The position numbers were made by a program, and so were the translations under genes. From positions 62,001 to 126,000 of the forward strand of contig JAKAQO010000005.1 of NCBI GenBank assembly GCA_021822495.1: DNA of 64,000 bases. Direction: 5' to 3'. This document shows positions 9,113-18,000 of this stretch, one piece after another; position 1 is the first letter of the stretch; each line of letters opens with the position of its first letter. This DNA comes from a bacterium (GTDB lineage Bacteria; Elusimicrobiota; Elusimicrobia; UBA1565; UBA9628). The notes below the pieces were generated by a model. The model searched no databases, had not been told where the DNA came from, and saw only the letters and a list, made by a program, of their open reading frames with translations.

Positions 9113-11759
9113 AAGCGTCGGCTTGATGAAGGTTGAGAAAACGCATCTTGACCTGATGAGCCAGCATCGCATACGCCAAAAGAGTCAAAAGAAGCCAGGG
9201 CCAAAAAGCCCAGGGAAGCGGCACAAGGCCGATGTAGGAAGCGATGGGGGAATACGGAAGAAGGGCCGCGATGGCGGCAATGCCGCCGGTCGTCAAAAAG
9301 AGCCCGGGACTGGCCCAACTTTGAATAAAGGGAATATGGCGAGTTCGAATAATATGAACCACCAAGGTCTGAGTAATCAAGGATTCCACAAACCATCCCG
9401 TATGAAACAGGCGTTCTAAATATTCCTTAGTCGCCTGCGGGGTTCCGGGAACGGAAAAAAGGTGACAACCAAAAAACCACATCATCAAGGCAAAAGTCGT
9501 GTAATCAAAAAGAGAACTCACCGGTCCTAACCACAGCATGAATTTTTTAATGAGCGAAATATCCCATTTTCGGGGTTTTTTCAAATAATCCTCATCCACG
9601 CGGTCAAAAGGAATTCCGACCTGGGAAAAATCATAAAGAAGATTGTTGACAAGGATTTGAATGGGTTCCATGGGAAGAAAGGGGAGAAGATAAATCGCTC
9701 CCAGCATGCTAAACATATTCCCAAAGTTAGAGCTTGCCCCCATGCGGATGTATTTGATGATGTTTCCAAAAACCTTCCGGCCTTCAATGATCCCATCGTC
9801 CAAGACCATGAGGCTTTTTTCAAGCAAAACGATGTGGGCCGATTCCTTGGCGACGTCTGAAGCGGTGTCGACCGAAATTCCCACGTCCGCGCTTTTAAGG
9901 GCGGAAGCGTCGTTAATTCCGTCGCCTAAAAAGCCGACTACATGTCCATTCTCTCTTAAGGTCGTGATGATTTCTTCTTTTTGAGTCGGAGACAAGCGGG
10001 CGAAAACTGAATGTTTTAAAACCATCTCCTTAAATTCCTGGGGTTCCATTTTTTGAAGAACGTCTCCCGTCATAATTTCAGAAACCTCAAGCCCGACGTC
10101 CTTGCAGACTTTTTTGGTCACGAGAGAATTGTCTCCGGTCAGAACCTTAACCGCGACCCCGGCCCGGTTGAGAGCCTCAATGGCGACCGCGGCCGAATCT
10201 TTCGGCGGATCAAAGAAGGCGATATATCCCAAGAGAATCAAATCTTTCTCGTCAGCGGATGAGAAATTTTCCTTGGCGGTGGAAAAATCTCGGTAGGCGA
10301 CGGCCAAAACGCGGTAGCCGTCCGCGCTGAGGCTTTCATACTCCTCCAACAAATCGCGCTTGAGCATATCGATTAGAGGATAAACGGCGTCATCGACTTG
10401 ATAGCGGTTGCAAACGCTAAAAATTTCTTCGACCGCGCCCTTGCAGATAAGAACGTGATCTCCCTCGTAATCGATAACCACCGACATTCTCCGGCGCACG
10501 AAATCAAAGGGAATTTCATCTACTTTTCGGCAGCTACGCTCAACATCTAAATCCGAGTGGGCCAAAATCGCCTTGTCGAGCAGATTGCGAAGCCCGGTCT
10601 GATAAAAGCTGTTCATGTAGGCGTATCTTAAGACGTCGTCTGATTCGCGATTAGTAACATCCACATGTTTTTCAAGAATAATGCGGTCTTGAGTTAAAGT
10701 CCCCGTCTTGTCGGTGCAGAGAACATCCATCGCGCCCAGATTTTGGATGGAGCTTAAGCGTTTGACGATGACTTTTTTTGAGGACATCATTAAAGCGCCC
10801 TTGGACAAATTGACGGTGACAATCATCGGAAGCATTTCAGGAGTAAGTCCCACGGCGACGGCCAGCCCAAACATCAAGGCGTCCAACCATCCGCCGCGGG
10901 TAATTCCAACCAGGAAAAAAACGACCGCGACCATCACGATCATGAAGCGAATCATCAGCCAGGTAAAATCCGATATGCCGCGGTCAAAGCTGGTCAAAAC
11001 TTTTTGCGCGCCCAATTTTTTGGATATTTCGCCAAAATAAGTTTTTCCTCCGGTCACGACCACAACGCCCTTGGCGCTGCCGCTAAGAACATTCGAGCCC
11101 TGAAAGCAAAGGTTTCCCAACTCAAGGCTGGTCTTGCCCGCCGAATCACAAGGCAAGGTATTTTTTTCAACCGGCATCGATTCGCCGGTCAAGGCCGCCT
11201 GGCTGACGAAAAAATCCTTGGCGGAGACGAGCCTCAAATCGGCCGGGATAATCGAACCCGCGGCCAAAACGACAACGTCTCCGGGGACCAGGTTTTCTGG
11301 GGGAATGGAATGTTCCTGCCCGTTTCTCAAAATAAGGCAAGTGGTCTTCACCATCGCGATCAGTTTTTCGACCGCGTTATTGGAACGAGTTTCCTGGACA
11401 TAGGACAAAATGACGCTCAAAAAAAGCATTCCAAAAACGACTACGGCGGACCTCAAGTCTCCCATGAAAAGAGAAATGGCGGCAATAACCGTTAGCTGGA
11501 TAATGAGAGGATTTTTAAAACGCGCGAGAAAATCAAGAACTAAATTTTTTTTCCGGGGGTCTTGCGCGAGATTGGGTCCAAAAAATTCGAGACGTTTTTG
11601 CGCCTCTTCTTCCGTCAGACCTTGTTCGCTGGAATTAATTTGGTTTAAAAACTCAGGCGCCGGAAGAGAGGCCGCCTCCGCAAGCGATGGATAATGTGGA
11701 AGAGCCTCTTGTTCCGCATTTAACATTTGGGAACTTTCGCTTATTTCCAATGAATTCAT
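9111..11759 (-). CDS. mgtA: Magnesium-transporting P-type ATPase (type IIIB)
   Basis: 882 residues, typical for MgtA/MgtB. Ordered features: N-terminal cytosolic region with GLTEEEAQKRL, actuator loop TGES (about residue 195), phosphorylation loop DKTGTLT (about residue 349), nucleotide-binding region, hinge GDGINDASALK (about residue 625), and C-terminal helices containing LPFLPMEPIQILVNNLLYD, a hallmark of the Mg2+-importing subgroup. It acts in the inner membrane, bringing in Mg2+ at the cost of ATP. The gene is divergent from the AI-2E-type permease gene. I saw no long leader that could hold an M-box riboswitch (only about 60 bases separate it from the divergent gene). Confidence 0.94.
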   Translation of the reverse strand: MNSLEISESSQMLNAEQEALPHYPSLAEAASLPAPEFLNQINSSEQGLTEEEAQKRLEFFGPNLAQDPRKKNLVLDFLARFKNPLIIQLTVIAAISLFMGDLRSAVVVFGMLFLSVILSYVQETRSNNAVEKLIAMVKTTCLILRNGQEHSIPPENLVPGDVVVLAAGSIIPADLRLVSAKDFFVSQAALTGESMPVEKNTLPCDSAGKTSLELGNLCFQGSNVLSGSAKGVVVVTGGKTYFGEISKKLGAQKVLTSFDRGISDFTWLMIRFMIVMVAVVFFLVGITRGGWLDALMFGLAVAVGLTPEMLPMIVTVNLSKGALMMSSKKVIVKRLSSIQNLGAMDVLCTDKTGTLTQDRIILEKHVDVTNRESDDVLRYAYMNSFYQTGLRNLLDKAILAHSDLDVERSCRKVDEIPFDFVRRRMSVVIDYEGDHVLICKGAVEEIFSVCNRYQVDDAVYPLIDMLKRDLLEEYESLSADGYRVLAVAYRDFSTAKENFSSADEKDLILLGYIAFFDPPKDSAAVAIEALNRAGVAVKVLTGDNSLVTKKVCKDVGLEVSEIMTGDVLQKMEPQEFKEMVLKHSVFARLSPTQKEEIITTLRENGHVVGFLGDGINDASALKSADVGISVDTASDVAKESAHIVLLEKSLMVLDDGIIEGRKVFGNIIKYIRMGASSNFGNMFSMLGAIYLLPFLPMEPIQILVNNLLYDFSQVGIPFDRVDEDYLKKPRKWDISLIKKFMLWLGPVSSLFDYTTFALMMWFFGCHLFSVPGTPQATKEYLERLFHTGWFVESLITQTLVVHIIRTRHIPFIQSWASPGLFLTTGGIAAIAALLPYSPIASYIGLVPLPWAFWPWLLLTLLAYAMLAHQVKMRFLNLHQADA

Positions 11760-11782
11760 CGCTCATTAGCTTAGCAAAATAA

Positions 11783-11798
11783 TTGGGGACTGTCCCTG
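11783..11798. repeat. Single degenerate palindromic repeat core
   Basis: TTGGGGACTGTCCC at 11783-11796 has the T-centred core but lacks the flanking A and T runs. It lies in the divergent mgtA/permease promoter region. Confidence 0.7.
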
Positions 11799-11803
11799 AT
11801 TAT

Positions 11804-11812
11804 TGATAGAAT
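11804..11812 (+). promoter_or_regulatory. Extended -10 element for the permease gene at 11821
   Basis: TGA-TAGAAT is an extended -10 box ending 8 bases before the ATG at 11821. A start at the TTG at 11803 would lie within this promoter, so ATG 11821 is preferred. The weak -35 (TTGGGG at 11783) is formed by the degenerate repeat. Confidence 0.4.
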
Positions 11813-11820
11813 TACCTAGC

Positions 11821-12780
11821 ATGACGAAAGAACAGAAGACCTCTTATATCCTTTTTGGACTGTGGGCCGCGCTGATTGTTTGGCTTCAACTGGGAGCGGC
11901 ATTGCTGGCGGGTCTCATTTCCCTGATGATTTTGGAAGCCGCCAAGAAACCTTGGTCAAAAAAGTTGGGAGAGACCTCTTCTAAAACCCTGGCTTTATTT
12001 ATTTTTATCGTCATTTCCCTGGCCTTTTTCTGGGTGCTGGCCGCTTTCGTGCGCCTGGCCGCCATTCGCGCTCCCATGATTGCGTCCCTCTTTATTCCAA
12101 AGATTAAAGCCTTGGCGGATTACTGGGGGATTTCTCTCCCGTTTGACAACCTTGACGACATTCGCGCCTTGATCGCCAATTCCGCGAAAGACAATCTCAG
12201 GCAGATTACCCATGCCAGTTCTCTTCTTACGAAAGGTTTTCTCCAAATCGCTCTTTCAATTTTCGCCGCCATCGCGGCCTTTTGGAGAAATCCAAATAAA
12301 GAATCGTCCCACGCCACGTTTAACGACAAGCTCCGCGCGGAAATGTCCAAGCGAATGGAACTCTTCATGGACGGTTTTAAAAGAGCCTTCGGAGCGCAAT
12401 TTACGATTTCCCTCATCAACACCGGGCTGGTTTCTTTTTTACTTTTAATTCTCCAAATTCCTTACATCCGTTTTTTAATGACGGCAACTTTCGTTTTGGG
12501 GCTTTTACCCGTCATTGGAGGCGCGATCACCAACGCCGCGATTTTAGCGGCAGCCTTGACTGTTTCAACCCGAACCGCGATTTTAGCCTTGATCTCTCTC
12601 TTGGTTTTACATCACGCGCAGTATCCCATCCAAGGCCAAGTTCTCGGCGAACAAATGAAGGTTCCCGCTTGGGAAATTCTCGTGGGTCTAATTTTAGGAG
12701 AAGCGATTTTGGGAGTCGCCGGAATGGTTTTGGCTCCGGCTTTGGTTTTTTATCTTCACTCGGAGTTAAGCCAGTCGTAA
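11821..12780 (+). CDS. AI-2E/YdiK-type permease-like membrane protein
   Basis: 319 residues from ATG 11821 (an in-frame TTG at 11803 is possible but overlaps the likely -10 box). Seven or eight hydrophobic helices with a soluble segment in the middle (about residues 90-190) and the C-terminal LGLLPVIGGAITNA...HHAQYPIQGQVLGEQMKV arrangement match the AI-2E transporter superfamily (PF01594). Those proteins export varied small solutes; despite the name an AI-2 role is not implied. It is alone on the plus strand, with a single palindromic repeat as terminator. Confidence 0.75.
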   Translation: MTKEQKTSYILFGLWAALIVWLQLGAALLAGLISLMILEAAKKPWSKKLGETSSKTLALFIFIVISLAFFWVLAAFVRLAAIRAPMIASLFIPKIKALADYWGISLPFDNLDDIRALIANSAKDNLRQITHASSLLTKGFLQIALSIFAAIAAFWRNPNKESSHATFNDKLRAEMSKRMELFMDGFKRAFGAQFTISLINTGLVSFLLLILQIPYIRFLMTATFVLGLLPVIGGAITNAAILAAALTVSTRTAILALISLLVLHHAQYPIQGQVLGEQMKVPAWEILVGLILGEAILGVAGMVLAPALVFYLHSELSQS

Positions 12781-12803
12781 AAAAGGGGACTGTCCCCTTT
12801 TTT
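12779..12803. terminator. Single palindromic repeat acting as bidirectional terminator
   Basis: AAAAGGGGAC-T-GTCCCCTTTTTT forms a GC-rich stem followed by T-runs on both strands. It sits exactly between the convergent ends at 12780 and 12802, which is the layout of a two-way Rho-independent terminator made from one repeat unit. Confidence 0.7.
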
Positions 12804-13395
12804 AGTTGCCGCGGAGAAAAAGCTTGATCATCTCCGCTCCCGCGTAAAAATAAAGCTCGCAGCGAATGGTAAAATCAGATTTAGACATTACGACATTGGA
12901 GACCACCAGCAAATTAGCGCCGTCGACTTTCTTGAATCCCTGTTCAATAAGGTTTCGGCGATTTCCCTCCGATATCTCCGGCACGGACAAGATTAGAAGA
13001 GTCGAAAATAATTCCCCCAACTCCCCGCAAAAGCCGTGCGCGACGATGTTCGATATCTCCTTGACCACGTCCTGGGGGGGAAACTGAGCGCTTGCGCCCA
13101 CCTGCCGGTAATTTTTGCTCCAAGCCTGCCCTAGCAAAGCGACGCTGTCAGGAGACATAATCATATGGACGCCCAGGGGAATCCCATCTTGAAGGGGAAG
13201 ATACGCCGACCAATACGGCTTGTCAGATTCCGGAAAAGTTGAAAAAAGCGGGGTCGCGAAATTGTGATAAATGGAGGAAGCCGTACATTTCCAGGGTTCT
13301 TGGCTTAATTTAGAAAGGTAATCCGCTGTTTTTTGCGCGCCCATATCCAAGGCGCTTAAAAGCAACTTCTGTTCTCTTGCCGAGAGAGCGTCCAT
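12802..13395 (-). CDS. CheC/CheX-type CheY-phosphate phosphatase
   Basis: 197 residues. The family active-site consensus [DS]x3Ex2Nx22P is exactly met near residues 108-137: D-VVK-E-IS-N, then 22 residues (HGFCGELGELF within them), then P. In CheC, CheX and FliY the Glu and Asn remove phosphate from CheY-P. The gene lies 3 bases after a CheY-like receiver and would be its partner. There is no CheA, CheW or methyl-accepting receptor in the window. Second active-site copies found in classical CheC are not visible, so it is closer to CheX or a one-site CheC. Confidence 0.75.
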   Translation of the reverse strand: MDALSAREQKLLLSALDMGAQKTADYLSKLSQEPWKCTASSIYHNFATPLFSTFPESDKPYWSAYLPLQDGIPLGVHMIMSPDSVALLGQAWSKNYRQVGASAQFPPQDVVKEISNIVAHGFCGELGELFSTLLILSVPEISEGNRRNLIEQGFKKVDGANLLVVSNVVMSKSDFTIRCELYFYAGAEMIKLFLRGN

Positions 13396-13398
13396 GAC

Positions 13399-13761
13399 TT
13401 AAGGGAAAACTTGCGCCAAAGCGGCCTTAATATCATCAACCACAAAGGGTTTGAGCAAAATTCCTGAAGCTCCCATTAACAAGGCCTGCTTTTGGAGCAT
13501 TTTTTGATCATTGGCGGTCACGATCAAAATTTTTGCTTGGGGATGTTTGAGCCGCAATTCTTTTAGAACGAAAAGACCGTCCATATCTGGAAGGGAAATA
13601 TCCAGGGTCATTAAATCCGGGTTGTGCTTGGCGTAATTGGCGATGGCGTCTTTGCCATTTTCGGCAAAGCCGACCACCGTGTGCCCCAAGCCTTCAAGAG
13701 TCGTAGTTAATAGGTCTCGCATCATCGGCAAGTCTTCGACGACGAAAATATTTTTTCCCAT
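13399..13761 (-). CDS. CheY-like single-domain response regulator
   Basis: 120 residues, receiver domain only. Acidic pocket ED (residues 9-10), phosphorylation Asp in LMTLDISLPDMDG (about residue 54), the TAND switch Thr and the LLKPF Lys are all present, so it should be phosphorylated normally. No output domain: it must act by binding another protein. It lies directly upstream of the CheC-type phosphatase and 60 bases downstream of the next receiver gene in a leftward block. Confidence 0.9.
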   Translation of the reverse strand: MGKNIFVVEDLPMMRDLLTTTLEGLGHTVVGFAENGKDAIANYAKHNPDLMTLDISLPDMDGLFVLKELRLKHPQAKILIVTANDQKMLQKQALLMGASGILLKPFVVDDIKAALAQVFP

Positions 13762-13820
13762 GACTTTTTCTTTTTGATTTCCTCTCTGAACGCCTTATTC
13801 TATGCAAAACCCCGCGAAAG

Positions 13821-14198
13821 TCAAGCGTTCAAACGGCGTTCCAGCGCCTTGACCCGCGCCAGAAGAACTTCTCGTTCAAAGGGCTTGGTCACGTATTCAT
13901 CCGCGCCCCGGTTGTATCCGCGAATTTGCTCGACAAGCAAAGCCCGGACGGTCAGCATGAGAATCGGCAATTGGGCAAAACGAGGATCTGTGCGAATGCG
14001 CTCGGTGAGTTGAAGTCCGTCAAGCCTCGGCATATTAAGGTCAAATATTCCCATGTCAATTTTATTTTTTTCCAGCTTTTCCCAGCCTTCCTGGCCGTCC
14101 ACGGCCTCGACCACCTCATAGCCGTCTTCTTCAAGCATCATGCGAAGGATGTCCCGCACGCTCGCATCGTCATCCGCGATTAGAATTTTTTTAGCCAT
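13821..14198 (-). CDS. Single-domain response regulator
   Basis: 125 residues. DDD acidic pocket (residues 9-11), phosphoacceptor in GIFDLNMPRLDG (about residue 54), conserved Thr in MLTVRA and Lys in VTKPF. The extended C-terminal helix (VLLARVKALERRL) is typical of receiver domains that are usually joined to an output domain, here missing. It has a GGAGG ribosome-binding site and lies 2 bases after the winged-helix regulator. Confidence 0.9.
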   Translation of the reverse strand: MAKKILIADDDASVRDILRMMLEEDGYEVVEAVDGQEGWEKLEKNKIDMGIFDLNMPRLDGLQLTERIRTDPRFAQLPILMLTVRALLVEQIRGYNRGADEYVTKPFEREVLLARVKALERRLNA

Positions 14199-14200
14199 CG

Positions 14201-14893
14201 CTATTTTTTCCTCCGCTGGATGACATTGGCGCTGTCCAACTCCCAGACATAACCAATGCCGTGAACGGTCTTGATATAGAAGCCTGATTCCCCCAGCTTT
14301 TTACGCAGGGCCTCGATATGTTTGTCAACGGTCGAGGCTTGAACGCTATCGGAGTCAGAACGAATCATCTGAAGGAGAGTTCTTCTTTCCAAGGCAACCC
14401 CGGGGCGTTCCAGGATAAACGCGAGGAGATCAAACTCCGTTTTCGTCAAATCGAGGGGTTTTTGATTTAAAACCGCAATTCGCCCCAGGCGGTCGATTTC
14501 GATTTTTCCGTCTTGAGATTTCAGCGTTCCAACAGCTTCCGGTTTAACGAAGCGTCGAAACACCGCCTCAAGCTTAGCCGACAAAAGCTCTCCCGGCATA
14601 TCCGGAGAAACCACGTCATCGGCCCCGGCGTTTAAAAGTTCGATGAGGCGCGCCGCATTTTGAAGACGGGAAGAAACTAAAAGAGAAAGCCGTGTTTCTT
14701 TCTCCCGAATAAGGTTTAAGCTTTGGGCATCGGGCAAAATTGATTCGAAGATAATGACGGTTCCCGGGGGCTTCGGCAAAAGGGCCAAAGCGCTTTTAAA
14801 ATCCGTGCTTCTTAAAACTTTCCAGCCCCGGAGTAAAAATGCCTCCTCCCAGTTTTTTCCCAGCAATTCCGGCCCCGCGATTAGGATTTCCAT
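14201..14893 (-). CDS. OmpR-type winged-helix regulator with degenerate receiver (Glu at phospho-site)
   Basis: 230 residues. The C-terminal 100 residues are a full Trans_reg_C winged helix (LTKTEFDLLAFIL..., STVDKHIEALRKKL, IKTVHGIGYVWEL). The N-terminal half has receiver length and pattern but lacks the paired acidic residues after the first strand (AGPELLG instead of DDD). The strand that normally ends in the phosphoacceptor Asp reads VIIFESILPD, with Glu in its place, and the conserved Lys is also gone. It is probably a phosphorylation-independent, perhaps constitutively active, DNA-binding protein. First gene of the leftward signalling block. Confidence 0.85.
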   Translation of the reverse strand: MEILIAGPELLGKNWEEAFLLRGWKVLRSTDFKSALALLPKPPGTVIIFESILPDAQSLNLIREKETRLSLLVSSRLQNAARLIELLNAGADDVVSPDMPGELLSAKLEAVFRRFVKPEAVGTLKSQDGKIEIDRLGRIAVLNQKPLDLTKTEFDLLAFILERPGVALERRTLLQMIRSDSDSVQASTVDKHIEALRKKLGESGFYIKTVHGIGYVWELDSANVIQRRKK

Positions 14894-14920
14894 TTATTTA
14901 AATTAATCTAGCAAATTGCG

Positions 14921-15028
14921 GAAGAAAAAAAAGGGGACAGTCCCCTTTTCCTCATAAACTTAAGGTCGGGGACAGTGCCGTCCCTAAGAATTATGAAGAA
15001 GAGGCACAGTCCCCTTTTTTCTTCGTTA
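14921..15028. repeat. Composite repeat, copy 1 (three spaced cores)
   Basis: About 105 bases nearly identical to 27622-27730. It contains a full core (14933), an interrupted core GGGGACAGTGCCGTCCC (14968) and a partial core (about 15002), spaced 34-35 bases. Unlike the short repeats it contains stop codons. It ends about 45 bases before the giant surface-protein gene and could supply its promoter or leader. Confidence 0.88.
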
Positions 15029-15071
15029 TTTCTTCGTGATTGATCCCGGCATTTAGACTACACTCTTAAGG

Positions 15072-18000
15072 ATGCGAAAAAAGAACATTTGTGAACTCGT
15101 CTCCGAAGGCGCCCAACAAAAACGTTCCCAAAAATTAGGAAGATGGGGACTCTCCCTAACTCTCCTCATTTTTCTCGCCGCCCAAGCAAAAGCACAGGTG
15201 CAAAATATTATCTCGACGCCGACCTATCCAGCCAACGGCTCTTATTTTAATCTGCAAAACCAAACGCCGAACTTTAACTGGTTCGGCCCTTCCACAACGA
15301 CAATTCAATTAGCGACTTCTCCTGTTTACAATCTTCAGGTCGGCACTGACCCCACCTTTGCCGCCGGCCTTGTTATTAACGTGCAAATTGCCGCCGTGAT
15401 CCCAAGCACCGGCCTCCCAAACGCTTATGGCTCCTACCTGTCTGGAACTTCTCTAACCAATAACACCACTTATTATTGGCGCGTCTATGCGACAGATAGC
15501 TCCGGAGGCGAAAGTATGTCTTGGAGCACATTTAGCTTTGTGACTGATTTTGCCCCTGATTCTAACCTTTCAGCATCTTACTCGGGAACGTTGAACTCTT
15601 TAGGACAGACTACTCCAGAAAACCAGTTTGTTTCTTTATCCAATGGCGCGACATCTCAATTATCCGTTTCGGCTTCATTCAGTGGGATTGCGGTTTCAAG
15701 CTCCGCCGTACCGTTAACCGGGGATAGCGCTAGTTTTACACAAGGAACCAGCGGCTACGGTGTCCTCTATTCGACCAATTCCGGCACGACCTGGGAGGAT
15801 TACTCCTCATTAGGCATAAATGTTCCAGCAGCTGGCGGTGGAGCTACGATCTGGAATTTAGCTGTTTTTAACGGTTTTCTCTACGCTGGTCTAAGCAACG
15901 GTTCTATCATTCACACAAATAATGGAACGAGTTGGAATACGGATTATACTGGTTCAAATTATGGAATTGGTGGTTTTACCATATATAAAAACACTCTTTA
16001 CGCCTCAAACCACGACGGTAGTAATGCGTATATGGTCTCAATTACCAACGCTGGAACGGTCAACCGAGCCACTGTATTCAACTCTGGAGCGGGTGTGAGT
16101 AAACCAGTCGTTCTTAATAATACTCTTTTCGTCGAAGCTTCTTATACTGGAATCCCCGCAGGAGATCCTGGAGCTGGCAACGCTGGAGGCGGAATTTTTG
16201 CGTCACAAGACGGCATCCATTGGGTTCAAACGTCCGGTGTTGGCGTATGTAGCGACAACTTTGACCAGCTTTTTACATTTAATGGAGAGCTTTATGCAAA
16301 TGTACAATCAGGGGGTTTTGGATGCAGCGGGTTATTCGTAAGCCCAGATGGGGTCAATTGGACAACAATTGACAATCAAAGCGTTCCAGGAACTGTTAAT
16401 ACCGCCACAGTTTTTAATGGAAAACTTTATATTGGAGTAAACAATGGAGGCTCAAACCCGCTCCTCTATTCATCCACTAATGGGCAAAGCTGGTCAGCGG
16501 ACAATGGAACACTGACCCAACCTTCCTTGGGGGGCAGTGTCAACGATCTTAATGTGGTCAATGGCAAGCTTTACGCCGGTATTTCCACGACCACTGCCAG
16601 AATATATGTGACCGAGGATGGAAACAACTGGTTTCCATCAATTTCAGGCGGCACAGGACAAACAGGAGCAGGAGCGCCCGTTTATTTTAATGGGAATTTT
16701 TATGCCGCCGCTGGTCCCGATATCATCACCATCTCGCCCTTTAGCGCCTCTCTACCTGGTTCTAATGGAGAGCCTTCTGGAACGCTTTCTGCCGTCAGTC
16801 CGCAACTTGCCGCTTCAACCACGACAACTACTTGCGGCGGAGTGTCTCCTTGCAACGCAACCAACCAAGTCATATTTACCGCAAGCGATATGGCAGGAAA
16901 CACCCTCATGTCTGGTCCTTATGCTATTTTAGTTGACACCGAGGTCGGGGTCGCCATTTCAACGCCCAGCTATCCGGGAACGCCGACAGTGGGACAGTCT
17001 CCTCCGGGGACAGTCCCTTACGTGAACGTTCAGCCCAATTTCGACTGGATTGGGCCTTCAACCGGGGTCGCTTCGGCTTTGCAGCAGCCCGCCAATTTTT
17101 TTCTTGAGGTCTCATCCAACGATCCAACTTTTTCGCCTTCTAATATTGTGATTAGCACCTCGACTCCGGTCGTCGTTTATTCCACCAATGTCCCCACCGC
17201 CAACGGAGCCTACCTTTCGCCTTACGTGCTGGGAAATAACACCACTTACTATTGGCGCATCTATATAAAGGATAATCTGGGCGGAACCAGCCCCACATCC
17301 CCAACCTATAAATTTATCACGGATTTTGCTCAACCCGCAGTGTCCACCTCCAGCTTTCAGAGCATCAATGCCCAAAGCTCGCTCTTACCGGAAAATCAGT
17401 TTAACGATCTCGCTTCGGGCGTCACCGCCCAAATTACGGTCCAAGATACTAATTCAGGCCTTGCCGTTTCGACCAGCGCGCTTTCTTTCGCGGGGGATGG
17501 ACATGATGACCCTCCAATAACCTCGGGGTTTGGAATTATCTATTCCACAAATGCCGGGTTCTCATGGATAGTGCAGTCCACCTCCGCTGAAGCCAACAAC
17601 GGCAGCGCGGTGGGAACGGGAATTCGCTCATTAGCTGTATTTAATGGGGATATCTACGCTGGGGATTACAGCGGTCATGTCTATTACAGCGCCGACGGCA
17701 ACACCTGGAGCGCGGGAACTCCCGGGACAAACCCCATTCAATCTTTAAGCGTCTTCAATGGAATCTTATACGCCGGAGACGGCGGAGGATATATTTACTC
17801 AAGTTCAAACGGCAGCACTTGGAGTACAACTAATGGCGGCTCTGCCGTTGGGGCAGGCATACTCGCAATGACCGTCTTTAACGGACAACTTTATGCCGGA
17901 GATAATTTTGCCCGCGTTTTTGTCATGGATGCAAGTGGAAATTGGCATAACGTAGACGGCGGAACTGTTGGAACGAGTTCCATTGAATCCTTGGCCGCGT

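Noticed and set aside
11760-11820. M-box magnesium riboswitch before mgtA
   Set aside because: The divergent gap is about 60 bases, too short for an M-box.
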